Notes: generated by a model from the letters alone, not told the origin. A DNA stretch of 64,000 nucleotides from Thermomicrobiales bacterium (GCA_019637585.1 JAHBVL010000004.1:1-64000), one strand, 5' to 3'; numbered from the stretch's first letter, positions 15,402 through 25,055 are shown. Numbers and translations are program-made.

Positions 15402-16625
15402 TTACGCCGACAGCTGCAACGCCGCCAGCAACAAGACATTCGCTCCCGCTTCGATGTCCTCCGGGGTGCTGTACTCCCCTTCCGCGTGACTGAGTCCACC
15501 CTGGCTGCGAACGAAGATCATGCCGCTGGGAACGATGTCGGCCATGTACTTCGCGTCGTGAGCAGCGCCCGACCAGAGATCGCGCTCTCCCAATCCCAAC
15601 ACGCGCACGGCATCCCGGATTGCCGCCACGATGGCCGGATCGAATGGCGTGGGTCGGGAGCGCCAGAAGGTATCGACCTTGCCCTCGACCTTCCTCTCTG
15701 AGCAGACATGCTCGACCAGCGCTTCCAGCCGCGACACCTGCGTATCGAGCACGGACTCATCCGGATGCCGGAAGTCGACACTGAAGACAACCTTGCCCGG
15801 TATCGTGTTGATCACATTCGGTTCGACAGCGACTCTTCCAACCGTCGCAACCGCGATGTCATCTTCCATCGTCGCGATCCGCTCCACCCCCTGGATGATC
15901 TCCGCAGCGGCGATGAGCGGGTCGCGACGCAGGTGCATCGGCGACGGTCCCGCGTGGTCGGACTTGCCGGTGATCGTCACCTCACTCCAGGCCAGACCGA
16001 AAATCCCGCCCACGATGCCGACGGGCAGATCGTCTGCCTCGAGCACAGGCCCCTGCTCGATATGCAACTCGAGATAGGCCGACGCCGAACCAGGGCGGTT
16101 CTCGATCTCGCCGCGATAGCCAATCCGGTCGAGCTCGTCGCCGAAGCGTTTGCCGTCCCGGTCGACCCTGTCGTTCACATACCCCACATCGAATGCCCCA
16201 GCCACCGCTCCGGAACAGAGCAACGCCGGTTCGAACCTCACCCCTTCTTCATTCGTCCAGTTGACAACCGCCAGAGGCTTTGCCGTTTCGATGCCGTTGT
16301 CGTTCAACGTGCGCACCACTTCAAGTGCGGCGAGAACGCCAAGCGCGCCGTCGTACCGGCCACCCTTCACCACCGAGTCGATATGGGAGGCCAGGATCAC
16401 CGGTGGGGCGTCGGTGGAACCCCGTCGCACCCCGGTCATATTCCCCAGATCGTCGATGCGGACATCGAGTCCCGCTTCGGTCATCCAGGTAGTCAGCAGA
16501 TCGCGAGCTGCCTTGTCTTCATCAGACAAGGTCAGCCGGGTCACGCCTCCACCCTCGGACGCGCCAATTCTCGCCAGCTCCGCAACGCTTTCGAGGAGAC
16601 GAGCGGTATTGATGCGGATGGTCAT
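15402..16625 (-). CDS. M20-family amidase (N-carbamoyl-L-amino-acid hydrolase/allantoate amidohydrolase-like)
   Basis: A 407-residue zinc amidase. Metal and catalytic motifs: ASHIDSVVKGGRYDGALG (His, Asp), NWTNEEGVRFEP (Glu-Glu), LELHIEQGPVLE (His) and a C-terminal SHAEGEYS (His). The dimerisation lid region (TITGKSDHAGPSPMHLRRDP) is also typical. Start ATG 16625 overlaps the stop of the M24 gene by 4 nt (ATGA). It releases CO2 and ammonia from N-carbamoyl or ureido amino acids, or hydrolyses a related amide; coupling with M24 and MFS genes suggests import and stepwise hydrolysis of one compound. Confidence 0.92.
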   Translation of the reverse strand: MTIRINTARLLESVAELARIGASEGGGVTRLTLSDEDKAARDLLTTWMTEAGLDVRIDDLGNMTGVRRGSTDAPPVILASHIDSVVKGGRYDGALGVLAALEVVRTLNDNGIETAKPLAVVNWTNEEGVRFEPALLCSGAVAGAFDVGYVNDRVDRDGKRFGDELDRIGYRGEIENRPGSASAYLELHIEQGPVLEADDLPVGIVGGIFGLAWSEVTITGKSDHAGPSPMHLRRDPLIAAAEIIQGVERIATMEDDIAVATVGRVAVEPNVINTIPGKVVFSVDFRHPDESVLDTQVSRLEALVEHVCSERKVEGKVDTFWRSRPTPFDPAIVAAIRDAVRVLGLGERDLWSGAAHDAKYMADIVPSGMIFVRSQGGLSHAEGEYSTPEDIEAGANVLLLAALQLSA

Positions 16626-17800
16626 GCTGTTTCCCAGAGTCTCATGGGCGTCGGTGTGATCACCTCGCAGCCCGTTTCCGTCACGATGACTTCCTGTTCG
16701 ATCGCGGCCCCGGCGACCTCCGGAATGAAGAGACCCGGTTCGATGCACAGCACCATCCCCGCCTGCAGTTCGGTCATCTCACCAAGACGCAGATAGGGAA
16801 GCTCGACCGTTTCCAGGCCGATCGCATGCCCGAGCATGCCGCGGAAGTAGTCGCCAAACGGGCTGTCGTCCATGACGCGCTGGGCTGCCTGGGCAACCGA
16901 ATCAACGGTGACGCCAGCTCGCGTGGCATCGACCGCGGCTTGTGTCGCCGCCAGTGTCGTTTCCAGCAATGCAAGATGCCGCTCGTCGAGCCGGCCACCG
17001 GCCGTCGTTCGGTTGACGTCGAAACCGTAGCCCTGGTATGCGCCAATGGCATCGAGCGCCACCACTTCTCCCGGTTCGATGGCTTTGTTCATCGCCTGCG
17101 GCCAGCGCGAACCCATGGCCGACCAGGTGCCGGAGTGCACCCGAAAATACCGGACAAAATCGGCGCCTTCACGCATCGCCGCGGCGATCGCGTCCGCGCA
17201 CACCTCTCGCTCGGTCACATTGCCGGCCCGGATCATCGCGACAGCGGTCGTCAACGCCGCGTCGGCGCAGAGCGCTGCCCGCCGCATCAGCGCGAGCTCG
17301 GCCGGACTCTTGATGCTTCGCATACTGGGAAGAATCGAGAGCTCTTCTTCGAGCTGCAAATCAGGCAGCGCCGCCGCCAGCTGCCAGTCGATCACCGCGG
17401 GCAGGATGTCGGCGCCGGCCAGACCGACCCTCGATCTGGTCAGCTCCTTTTCGCGCAGCAGATCGATGATTCCCTCGCCCAGATCGTTCGTCGCTCGCAC
17501 ATCGTCGACCACCACCAGGTCGGGCCGGTGCCGCCGGGCGTCGGTCAGGAGCGTGGGCTCCCCTTCGACCGGAAGCAGAAACGCGGCATGCCCCATTCCC
17601 CGGTTGCCCTCGGAGAAAACCGTGGTCGGAAAGGGTGGGAAGTGGTTCGTCAGATAGGCAAGATCGCCGGGGCGATCGTAGAAGGACCGTCCGACCACCA
17701 GGAGCGCATCGAATCCGGCCTCACCCGCCAGCGATCTGGCGCGCACCTGCCGGTCTCGAATCTCCTCGGCGCCAATCGGCGGGACATCGGGGTGGGGCAT
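16622..17800 (-). CDS. M24-family metallohydrolase (second)
   Basis: A 392-residue pita-bread hydrolase. Five metal ligands are readable: Asp in VALDAIGAY, Asp in FDVNRTT, His in MLGHAIGLE, Glu in LCIEPGLF and Glu in IEQEVIV. Start ATG 17800 (MPHPDVPP) has GGAG 8 nt upstream; the longer frame reaches into the end of the MFS gene and is rejected. It is distinct from the M24 protein at 6063-7283. It could be an Xaa-Pro-type peptidase or an amide/amidine hydrolase. Operon order is MFS, M24, M20. Confidence 0.88.
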   Translation of the reverse strand: MPHPDVPPIGAEEIRDRQVRARSLAGEAGFDALLVVGRSFYDRPGDLAYLTNHFPPFPTTVFSEGNRGMGHAAFLLPVEGEPTLLTDARRHRPDLVVVDDVRATNDLGEGIIDLLREKELTRSRVGLAGADILPAVIDWQLAAALPDLQLEEELSILPSMRSIKSPAELALMRRAALCADAALTTAVAMIRAGNVTEREVCADAIAAAMREGADFVRYFRVHSGTWSAMGSRWPQAMNKAIEPGEVVALDAIGAYQGYGFDVNRTTAGGRLDERHLALLETTLAATQAAVDATRAGVTVDSVAQAAQRVMDDSPFGDYFRGMLGHAIGLETVELPYLRLGEMTELQAGMVLCIEPGLFIPEVAGAAIEQEVIVTETGCEVITPTPMRLWETA

Positions 17801-17813
17801 CGTGGGGCTCCAA

Positions 17814-19310
17814 TCACTCTTTCTTGCCGGCGTTCTTCTTTGCCGGTGGCGTCTTCGGGGCACTGGTCTTCGCGGATTTCTTCGTAGCTGGCTTTGCCGG
17901 CTGCGGATCGTAGGCGTCCCCCGACTCATCCCCCAGCATACCCAAGGCGTCCAGCGCGGAGACATCCTCCTGACCGCTCCGCTTGTAGCCATATCGGATC
18001 AACCACGTGACGACGGCAAACAACACAATGGGGGCGAAGAGGAAGACATACTGAGCGCCAACCACATTGGCCACAACGCCCAGCACCACGACGGCAACAA
18101 GCGTCAGGCCATTTTCGACCACTTCCTGCAGTCCGAAGGTCGCTCCCTGCTGCACGATCGGCACCCGGCGGTTGATGTAGACCTGAACCGTCGCACCGGC
18201 GGCGGTCGAGCCAAAATTCGCAGGAACCGCAATCAGACTGGCCGCCAGCACTCTGTCATTCAGCTCGATACCGCCGAGCCATTCGGCTGCACGCAGCGGG
18301 CTGAAGGGAGCCAGATAGGGCGCCACGGCTTCGATCGTTCCGAAGAGGAAGGTCGACGTCGTCAGCATCAGGAGGGAGAGAACCGCCAGCTTCCGCTCTC
18401 CGATCCAGGAAATCAATCTCGGCGTTGCGAACGTGGCGATGGCAAAGCCAACGCCCGCCGGCGCGAAGATGTAAACGGCGTTGGCCGGATTGGCCTTGAG
18501 CACATCACGGATGTAGATAGGAATCAGCGTATTGAACGCCTCGAACAGCGCCACCACAATCGCGCCGGAGAGAATCATGGTTGCCACGGGGCGGTGATCG
18601 ACGATCCACCCCGCTGTCCATCGCAACGAGAGCGCCTGCGGCTTCCACTCTACCGATCGCAGCGCATCGGTCATAGCCATGGTCTTTTCGGAAGCAGGAA
18701 GCTTCAGCGTGCGCAACGCACCGATCAGGTAGACGAATCCGGCAACGATCAGGATCGTTTTCATCCCGGAGTACTTGATCAGCAGCGGCGCCATGAACGA
18801 CGAGCCAATCGCCGAAGCGATCGAGCCAGCCATGGTGACCGTCGCGGATACCGTCGCCAGCTGCCCCGGTGTGGAAACCAACGCCACCGCCGATTTGATC
18901 GATGGCGAGATCACCTGGTTCAGCGCACTGGCGGCGAACATGATGAACATCAGCGCGCCGACATCCGTCCCCCAGAAGACCGGCACCAGAAAGCAGAGCA
19001 ACGCCTGGGCGACATACCCCGCTACCAGCGCGATCCGTTTGGACATCGAGTCAGAGAGCGACCCGCCCTGGATGCCGAATGCCAGAGCGGCCGCGTATGA
19101 CGACGCCGACACAAGCGAAATCTGCAGCTGCGTCGCACCCTGAATTGCCAGATAGACCATGGCCCCGTACGAGACGATGGCCGTGGCCAGCTTCGATGCA
19201 GCTCGCGAGGCGGCCAGAATCGAGACGCTGGGCAATTTGAGCGCCGTCTTGAAACTCGGTTTATCCTCAGCGGCCGGTGCAACCGCTTTCGACGGAACGA
19301 CAGCAGGCAT
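17814..19310 (-). CDS. Major facilitator superfamily transporter with Lys-rich tail
   Basis: A 498-residue membrane protein with about eleven or twelve hydrophobic segments between residues 25 and 450, beginning ATAIVSYGAMVYLAIQGATQ. The loop between segments 2 and 3 reads GGSLSDSMSKR, the MFS motif A position. After the last segment comes a long cytoplasmic tail ending in a Lys/Ala/Pro-rich run (PATKKSAKTS, then PPAKKNAGKKE). It ends 13 nt before the M24 start, so it is first gene of the MFS-M24-M20 operon and probably imports the compound they hydrolyse. Export cannot be excluded. Confidence 0.85.
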   Translation of the reverse strand: MPAVVPSKAVAPAAEDKPSFKTALKLPSVSILAASRAASKLATAIVSYGAMVYLAIQGATQLQISLVSASSYAAALAFGIQGGSLSDSMSKRIALVAGYVAQALLCFLVPVFWGTDVGALMFIMFAASALNQVISPSIKSAVALVSTPGQLATVSATVTMAGSIASAIGSSFMAPLLIKYSGMKTILIVAGFVYLIGALRTLKLPASEKTMAMTDALRSVEWKPQALSLRWTAGWIVDHRPVATMILSGAIVVALFEAFNTLIPIYIRDVLKANPANAVYIFAPAGVGFAIATFATPRLISWIGERKLAVLSLLMLTTSTFLFGTIEAVAPYLAPFSPLRAAEWLGGIELNDRVLAASLIAVPANFGSTAAGATVQVYINRRVPIVQQGATFGLQEVVENGLTLVAVVVLGVVANVVGAQYVFLFAPIVLFAVVTWLIRYGYKRSGQEDVSALDALGMLGDESGDAYDPQPAKPATKKSAKTSAPKTPPAKKNAGKKE

Positions 19311-19384
19311 GCATATTCCTCATCATTCGTGAGCGGAACAATCTCACTGGAGGTGGATTCTATCTGGTGTCTGGCTCAACGTTC

Positions 19385-20050
19385 TCAGGATTCGGCAGCG
19401 GACTGGCGGAGACTCTCTCTCAGCCGCGAAGCGAGCCGGTCTTCCGCCAGCACACGCTCGATCAGCGCAGGTTCGGCGTTCGGCAATCGAGCTAGGTGCG
19501 CGTCGGCGACGCTGACACCGGAATCGCTTCTGCCGATCAGCTCGAGTTCACCCGTTGATGGCGCGTGACCCGGTTCGATGACCCGCAGGTACCATCCGGT
19601 TCGGCCATTCTCGACCATCTCCCGCACCACCTTCGGACGTCCAAGCTTCATTCCCAGCTTGTAGCACGGGTAACGCGGTTGGCAGACCTCCAGCACGACG
19701 TCGCCCCACCGCCAGCGGTCGCCGATATGAACGGCAGACTCATCGAGACCGGCCAGCGTCAGATTCTCGCCGAACACCCCGGGGCCATATGGCTCGCTCA
19801 CCCGGTGTTCAGCGGACCACACCGGCAGATGCTCCATCGGATAGGCATAGACGGCCTTTTCCGGACCGCCATGAGCGACAAGATCGCCCTGACCATCGCC
19901 AACGATCCCCGTCTCGGTCACCGAAACCGTGCCATTGCGTACCGGGAGCTTGTAGATACCGCTGATGACCGGCTGGCGTCGCCGGATGCCGATCTCGGCC
20001 GGCAGCGCGACATTCACTGAGACGAGCGCCAATGCCGTCACGACACTCAT
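19385..20050 (-). CDS. MOSC-domain protein (YiiM-like)
   Basis: A 221-residue protein with the MOSC beta-barrel features: LVAHGGPEKAVYAYP, GVFGENLTLAGLDE and the conserved cysteine in QPRYPCYKLGMKLGR. The YiiM-type length and C-terminal helical region fit a stand-alone molybdenum-cofactor-handling or N-hydroxylated-base-reducing protein. It is transcribed divergently from an enolase-superfamily gene across a 278-nt spacer. Confidence 0.88.
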   Translation of the reverse strand: MSVVTALALVSVNVALPAEIGIRRRQPVISGIYKLPVRNGTVSVTETGIVGDGQGDLVAHGGPEKAVYAYPMEHLPVWSAEHRVSEPYGPGVFGENLTLAGLDESAVHIGDRWRWGDVVLEVCQPRYPCYKLGMKLGRPKVVREMVENGRTGWYLRVIEPGHAPSTGELELIGRSDSGVSVADAHLARLPNAEPALIERVLAEDRLASRLRESLRQSAAES

Positions 20051-20294
20051 GAAATCGCAATCTCCGAAGTCTCACTCACCATCGCAAGATCGCCACAGGC
20101 GGCAATCGCGCCGCATCGCGACCATTCGACGGATTGTACCCGGCGCCTGCGCCCTGTTCGGATGAGCCGAGTGTCACTTTCGACCCCTCGGAAGGCGAAT
20201 CGCCGCTCGCGGTCACGGAACTGGCACCGGGGCGTCGGACCGCATGGCCAGGGCACTCAGACCACCTGCTTTTAGGCACAATCACGCCGCTTTC

Positions 20295-20308
20295 GACAAT
20301 CCATTGTC
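20295..20308. promoter_or_regulatory. 14-bp perfect dyad before the enolase-superfamily start
   Basis: GACAAT-CC-ATTGTC lies 21 nt upstream of the chosen GTG start at 20329 and downstream of a weak TAGGCACAAT stretch. It may be an operator. The rest of the 20051-20328 divergent spacer shows no other clear signal. Confidence 0.3.
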
Positions 20309-20328
20309 ACGCCGAAGGGGTGGACCTC

Positions 20329-21534
20329 GTGATAATCACGGACATCAAGTGCGCGGTCATCGCCAACAGTCCCGTCGTGCGCATCGTCGCGGACGAGGGA
20401 GTCGACGGCTGGAGCCAGATCGAGACGCCGAAACCGTATGTGCAACCGCCTGTGCTGCAACTGAAGCCGTGGTTGATCGGCGAGGACCCCACGAACGTCG
20501 AACGAGTGATGAAGCGTATTCGTAGCCGCGGCGGTTTCAAGCCGTGGGGTTCCGCGGTCAGCGCGATCGAGATCGCACTCTGGGATCTGGCGGGAAAGGC
20601 GCTCGGGGCGCCGGTCTACAAACTGCTCGGCGGGAAAGTGCGGGACAAGGTTCGGACGTATCGCACCTTCTATCATCATGAGATCTCTGCGCAGCACACC
20701 GTCGCAGATTACACCCGCTGGGCGGCCGAAGCGAAGGCACTGTCCGGCGGCTACAAGATGTTCAAGTTGCCGTCGAGCTTTCATTCAGCGATGGCGGTGG
20801 ACGTTCAGGACTATTTCTACGGGGAGACTCATAAGGAAGCGCCGTTCCCCTACCCGAACCGTGGGCTGGTTACGGAAGCGGGATTCGACCATGCAGTAGC
20901 GGCGATCACGGCTGCCAAAGAAGCGCTTGGCCCGGGATATGGGCTGGCGGTGGATGCCGGACCAGGCTATCTCGCCTACGATGCGCTCCGCTTCGCGAAG
21001 GCGCTCGAGCCGTTGCATCTGCTCTGGGTGGAGGACATGATCACCGGCGACTACTCCCCGTTTGTGAATGCGGATGTCTACCGCGATGTGACCCAGGCCA
21101 CGACGACGCCAATTCACACTGGCGAGCAGATTTACCTCCGGCAGAACTACAAGGATTTGATCGAGAAGCACGCCGTCAATGTGATCGGTCCGGATCCCTG
21201 CGATGTCGGCGGCATCGCTGAGCTGAAGTGGATTGCCGAATACGCCGATTTGCATGGGATCGCAATCGCGCCGCACGGAACGGCGAATGGCGTCTTCGGA
21301 TTGGCGAGTCTCATTCAGGTGTCAGCCTGTTTGCCCGACAACTACATCGCGTTCGAGTATCCGGCGCGGTTCGAGGCGGACGGATTCTGGTACGACATCG
21401 TGGATGGGTTCGATGGGAACCCGGTGGTGGATGGGCAGATCGACGTGCCGGATCGACCCGGTCTCGGGGTGAACTTCATCCCCGAGGCTGCGAAGGCCCA
21501 CCTCCGCCCCGAAGACGCCGGCTTCTTCGATTGA
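20329..21534 (+). CDS. Enolase-superfamily dehydratase-like enzyme
   Basis: A 401-residue protein, starting here at GTG 20329 (reads V-I-I-T-D-I-K-C) because GGGG lies 8 nt upstream and the longer frame from 20134 has a non-homologous N terminus. Capping domain about 1-140, barrel after. Readable sites: K in YKMFKLP, Asp in LAVDAGPGY, Glu in LWVEDMI, Glu in HTGEQIY and His in IAPHGTANG. The pattern is that of mandelate racemase-like sugar-acid dehydratases, but K-x-K is replaced by K-L-P. Substrate unknown. It stands alone on this strand. Confidence 0.85.
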   Translation: MIITDIKCAVIANSPVVRIVADEGVDGWSQIETPKPYVQPPVLQLKPWLIGEDPTNVERVMKRIRSRGGFKPWGSAVSAIEIALWDLAGKALGAPVYKLLGGKVRDKVRTYRTFYHHEISAQHTVADYTRWAAEAKALSGGYKMFKLPSSFHSAMAVDVQDYFYGETHKEAPFPYPNRGLVTEAGFDHAVAAITAAKEALGPGYGLAVDAGPGYLAYDALRFAKALEPLHLLWVEDMITGDYSPFVNADVYRDVTQATTTPIHTGEQIYLRQNYKDLIEKHAVNVIGPDPCDVGGIAELKWIAEYADLHGIAIAPHGTANGVFGLASLIQVSACLPDNYIAFEYPARFEADGFWYDIVDGFDGNPVVDGQIDVPDRPGLGVNFIPEAAKAHLRPEDAGFFD

Positions 21535-21585
21535 TCTCGGTGGCTGTTCAGGCTTAACGATGCCTTACCACGCAGATGGAGATGC

Positions 21586-22155
21586 TTAAACGCCGCGCTG
21601 CATTTTTCTGACGAAGCGGTGCATGGAAGGGTCAAGTCGACAACTATCAATTGCGAGCACCTCGTCAAGCTCTAGCCACTGATAGCCATTCATCTCCCGC
21701 CTATCAACGTGCAGTTGCTCTTCCCGATTGCCCGAAACGACGAACCACAGACTTACGTCTGTGTGTTGTCTTTGTCCAACAGTGCATGCAATCGTAACGA
21801 ATAGGGGACTATCTTTGAAAACCGTTGAGAAGTCTGCTCTCAGGCTCAGTTCCTCTTCAGCTTCACGCAAGACAGTCGTTCGCGGGTGTTCATTGGGTTC
21901 AACGTGCCCGCCGCTGGGTAGCCATAGCCCAGATTCAACATGGTCGATGAGCAGCACAGCATTGTTCGCTTCATCAAGTAACACAAAGTACGCTACAAGA
22001 TGCTTCGGCGGATTATCTGGCTTGCTTATGCGATAGAGTTCTGCACCACTATCGATCCACGCCAGGACATTCGCAACGTGTTCGCTCTCGATATCGTCGA
22101 ACGGTTCTATCTGCTCAATCATTCGCCGTAGCGTAGCTGTCATTCTCGTCTTCAC
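21586..22155 (-). CDS. NUDIX hydrolase
   Basis: A 189-residue protein with a complete Nudix box (GGHVEPNEHPRTTVLREAEE followed by ELSL), preceded by an N-terminal helical extension of about 45 residues. It would hydrolyse a nucleoside diphosphate linked to another moiety, possibly a damaged nucleotide. Its DNA is visibly richer in A/T than its neighbours, suggesting recent acquisition. It is divergent from DNA polymerase B. Confidence 0.9.
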   Translation of the reverse strand: MKTRMTATLRRMIEQIEPFDDIESEHVANVLAWIDSGAELYRISKPDNPPKHLVAYFVLLDEANNAVLLIDHVESGLWLPSGGHVEPNEHPRTTVLREAEEELSLRADFSTVFKDSPLFVTIACTVGQRQHTDVSLWFVVSGNREEQLHVDRREMNGYQWLELDEVLAIDSCRLDPSMHRFVRKMQRGV

Positions 22156-22338
22156 TTACTACTATTATCCGCGCGCGCGTACTCCTGCAGCTGGCGGCAT
22201 AGTTGTACCAGATTCGCTTCCCCCGGCCTGAAAGACATTTCCGTGCGCGCGACTGGCTGCAACACAACGTCTGGCGCACAGCTGGCGATTCGGACGTGGA
22301 CCACTTTTCCGCTGATTACCGATGAGATCTGTTTCGCG

Positions 22339-24615
22339 ATGACCGCTGCATCACCCCCCGTCCAACAGCACTCTGCCTTCGCCGGGCGCGATCGCTTCAC
22401 CGCCGAGGACGTCGAGGTCCTCCTCTTTGGGCTCGACCGCACGCCCCGGCTGGTCGCCGCTGAGTTTCGCTCTCCGAACACGATCCTCCTCTATCAGCGA
22501 CATGATGACGGCCAGACCGTCGTCATCGAACAGACCTTCCGGCCGTGGTTGATCGCGCGCGACCCGGACGCGCTGCGCAATCTTCAGCCGGCGCCGGATG
22601 TCAGCACCTTGAGCGGCGCCGGGATGCACCCGCTGGCGACGCTGTTCGAGTTCGATTCGTGGGAGCAGTTCCGTCGCGCCCACGATCTCCTGCCGCCGCA
22701 ATCGAACGACACCTATCTGGTCAACTCACCAGTCAGTCAGTTCTTGATGCGAACAGGCATCACCCTCTTCAAGGAGATGCGTTTTGAGGATCTCCGTCGC
22801 CTGCAGGTCGACATCGAAACCCTGAGCCTGAATCCGCGGGACGAGGATGGTGCGATCGTGATGATCGCCCTCAAACAGGGTGATCACGAGGAGTTGCTCT
22901 TTCTCGATACGGACGAGCGAGACCTCCTGCTCCGATTCACGGAGATGGTTCAGCGACTCGATCCCGACGTGATCGAGGGCCACAACGTTTTCAACTTCGA
23001 TCTTCCCTATCTGGTCGAACGGGCGCGTCGGTGGCAGGTTCCGCTGCGCCTGGGCCGGGATGGATCACCGCCGCTGCTCAGAGAGCAGCAACGGTTTCGC
23101 GCCGGTCCGGTGTCGCTACCCTATACACAGGCGCACGTGCACGGTCGCCACATCGTCGACACATTTCAGCAGCTGCAGCGCTTCGACACCGCCGGACGGC
23201 TGTCGAGTTACGCGCTGAAATCGGCGATTCGCACGCTCGGTCTCGAACGGGAAGAGCGGGAGTTCGTTGCGGGCGAGGAGATCGCCACGCTCTGGCGCAA
23301 TGGCGAGCGCGATCGCGAGCGCCTCGGCCGCTATGCGCTGGATGACGTGCGAGATGTCGATCTCCTGGCCAGGATCACCGTTCCCACCGAGTTCTATCAA
23401 ACGCAGATTCTGCCGATGCCCTTTCAACGGACCACGGTCACCGGCACGGGTCGCAAAATCGACGATCTGATGGTGCGCGCTTATCTGGCGGCGGGGCATG
23501 CGCTTCCGGAGCCCGGCGGCCCCCGCCCATATCCCGGCGGTTTCACCGAGCTCGTGCGGAGCGGCGTCTTTGGCCCGGTCGTCAAGGCGGATGTCGAGAG
23601 TCTCTATCCGTCGATCATGCTTCACGACAACGTCACCGCGTCCGCCGACACCCTGGGCGCCTTCCCGGTATTGCTGCGGGAACTGACGAAGCGGCGCATT
23701 GACGCCAAGCAGCGAGCGCGCCAAACGACCGGGGAAGAACACGCATTGTGGGATGGGCTCCAGGGCAGCTTCAAAGTCCTGATCAACTCGTTCTACGGCT
23801 ATCTGGGATTTGGCCAGGGATTGTTCAACGATTTCGATGCCGCCGAGCGGGTGACGCTCGAAGGGCAGCGATTGATCCGAAATGTGGTGGCTGAGCTGGA
23901 CCGGCACGGAGCCCGGCCGATCGAGGTCGACACCGACGGCGTCTATTTCACCCCACCCGATGGCATTGCGACGGAAGACGAAGAAGAGGCCTTCATCGCC
24001 AGGGTGGGCGCGTTGGCCTTACCCGAAGGTGTGCGACTGGCTCACGACGGGCGCTACGAGAAGATGCTTTCGCTGAAGCTCAAGACGTACGCACTCCTCG
24101 ACCACACCGGTTCGCTTACCCTCAAAGGGAGCGCGTTGCGAAGCCGCCGCATGGAGCGCTGCTTTCTCCGCTTCATCAAGGACGCTGCGCACGATTTCAT
24201 GCGCGATCGGCGCAACGACGTCCGCGATCGCTACTTCGAGCTGGCGGAGGCAATCCAGCAGAAGACCGTCGATCCCCGCGAGATCGGTCAGTGGACGATG
24301 GTGAATCGCGGCACCCTGGAAAAACAGCCCCGCCTCAAGGCGCTCCTCGACGCACATCCAGGTCGCTGGCGATTCGGTGAGCGCGTCGAGATCTACGAAC
24401 GCGAAGATGGTTCGCTGGGTTTTCTGGAGGACTACGCGAACGATGAGAATACGCGCGAGCTGCTTCGCCGGCTATCCGATACCGCAGCGCGCTTTCGGGA
24501 GGCGTTCGAGACCAAAGCCGAATTCGACGCCTTTTTCCCGAGGATCACGCCAATGACACACTTAGGCGAAGCGCGGGAAACCAAGCCCGTCCATCAGCTC
24601 ACCCTCTTCGGTTGA
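22339..24615 (+). CDS. Family B DNA polymerase with 3'-5' exonuclease
   Basis: A 758-residue polymerase. Exonuclease motifs are intact: QVDIETLSLN (Exo I), EGHNVFNFDLPYL (Exo II) and YALDDVRDVD (Exo III). Polymerase motifs follow: KADVESLYPSIM (A), KVLINSFYGYLG (B) and EVDTDGVYF (C, with DTDG). The extreme C terminus QLTLFG matches a sliding-clamp-binding peptide. I start at ATG 22339 (MTAASPP); the frame stays open to ATG 22243. Family B enzymes in bacteria usually act in repair or lesion bypass; here it stands alone between a NUDIX hydrolase and a toxin-antitoxin pair. Confidence 0.93.
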   Translation: MTAASPPVQQHSAFAGRDRFTAEDVEVLLFGLDRTPRLVAAEFRSPNTILLYQRHDDGQTVVIEQTFRPWLIARDPDALRNLQPAPDVSTLSGAGMHPLATLFEFDSWEQFRRAHDLLPPQSNDTYLVNSPVSQFLMRTGITLFKEMRFEDLRRLQVDIETLSLNPRDEDGAIVMIALKQGDHEELLFLDTDERDLLLRFTEMVQRLDPDVIEGHNVFNFDLPYLVERARRWQVPLRLGRDGSPPLLREQQRFRAGPVSLPYTQAHVHGRHIVDTFQQLQRFDTAGRLSSYALKSAIRTLGLEREEREFVAGEEIATLWRNGERDRERLGRYALDDVRDVDLLARITVPTEFYQTQILPMPFQRTTVTGTGRKIDDLMVRAYLAAGHALPEPGGPRPYPGGFTELVRSGVFGPVVKADVESLYPSIMLHDNVTASADTLGAFPVLLRELTKRRIDAKQRARQTTGEEHALWDGLQGSFKVLINSFYGYLGFGQGLFNDFDAAERVTLEGQRLIRNVVAELDRHGARPIEVDTDGVYFTPPDGIATEDEEEAFIARVGALALPEGVRLAHDGRYEKMLSLKLKTYALLDHTGSLTLKGSALRSRRMERCFLRFIKDAAHDFMRDRRNDVRDRYFELAEAIQQKTVDPREIGQWTMVNRGTLEKQPRLKALLDAHPGRWRFGERVEIYEREDGSLGFLEDYANDENTRELLRRLSDTAARFREAFETKAEFDAFFPRITPMTHLGEARETKPVHQLTLFG

Positions 24616-24662
24616 TGATCGATCCGGCACTTCGACGCCTGGCGAAGCGTGCGGTCGACGTT

Positions 24663-25055
24663 TCAGGTCGCCACCCGCACGTCCGTATGTATGAAATCAT
24701 CTCCGATGAAGAGCAGAGGCTCGTCGAGTTCCGTCGCGAGCGCGTAGGCGAAGCAATCGCCGAAATTGAGCCGAGCCGGATGGCCGGTGCCCTTCCCGTA
24801 GCGTCGCCATGCCAATCGAGCGATCTCCACTTGAGCCAACGTCACCGGTGCGATGGCCAGGCCGATACCCGCCAGGATCTCCTCCATGATCTCCCGGTCA
24901 GCTTCGTCGTTTCGGCGGTCAAGAACCATCCACGTTTCAAGCCAATTCGCGGCGGACACGCTGACACTCCGAGCCTCGAAGATGCTCATCATCATGCGTG
25001 ACGAGGGAGTCTCGTTCAACGCTATGGCGATAAGCGCGGAGGAGTCAACGATCAT
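24663..25055 (-). CDS. PIN-domain toxin (VapC-like), copy 1
   Basis: A 130-residue PIN RNase. Acidic positions: MIVDSSALIAIALNE, NWLETWMVLD, LNFGDCFAYALA and FIGDDFIHTD. It closely resembles the toxin at 28299-28700 (both share the GKGTGHPARLNFGDCFAYAL-type block). Translation is coupled to the antitoxin by a 4-nt overlap (25052-25055). It converges with the DNA polymerase gene. Confidence 0.88.
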   Translation of the reverse strand: MIVDSSALIAIALNETPSSRMMMSIFEARSVSVSAANWLETWMVLDRRNDEADREIMEEILAGIGLAIAPVTLAQVEIARLAWRRYGKGTGHPARLNFGDCFAYALATELDEPLLFIGDDFIHTDVRVAT

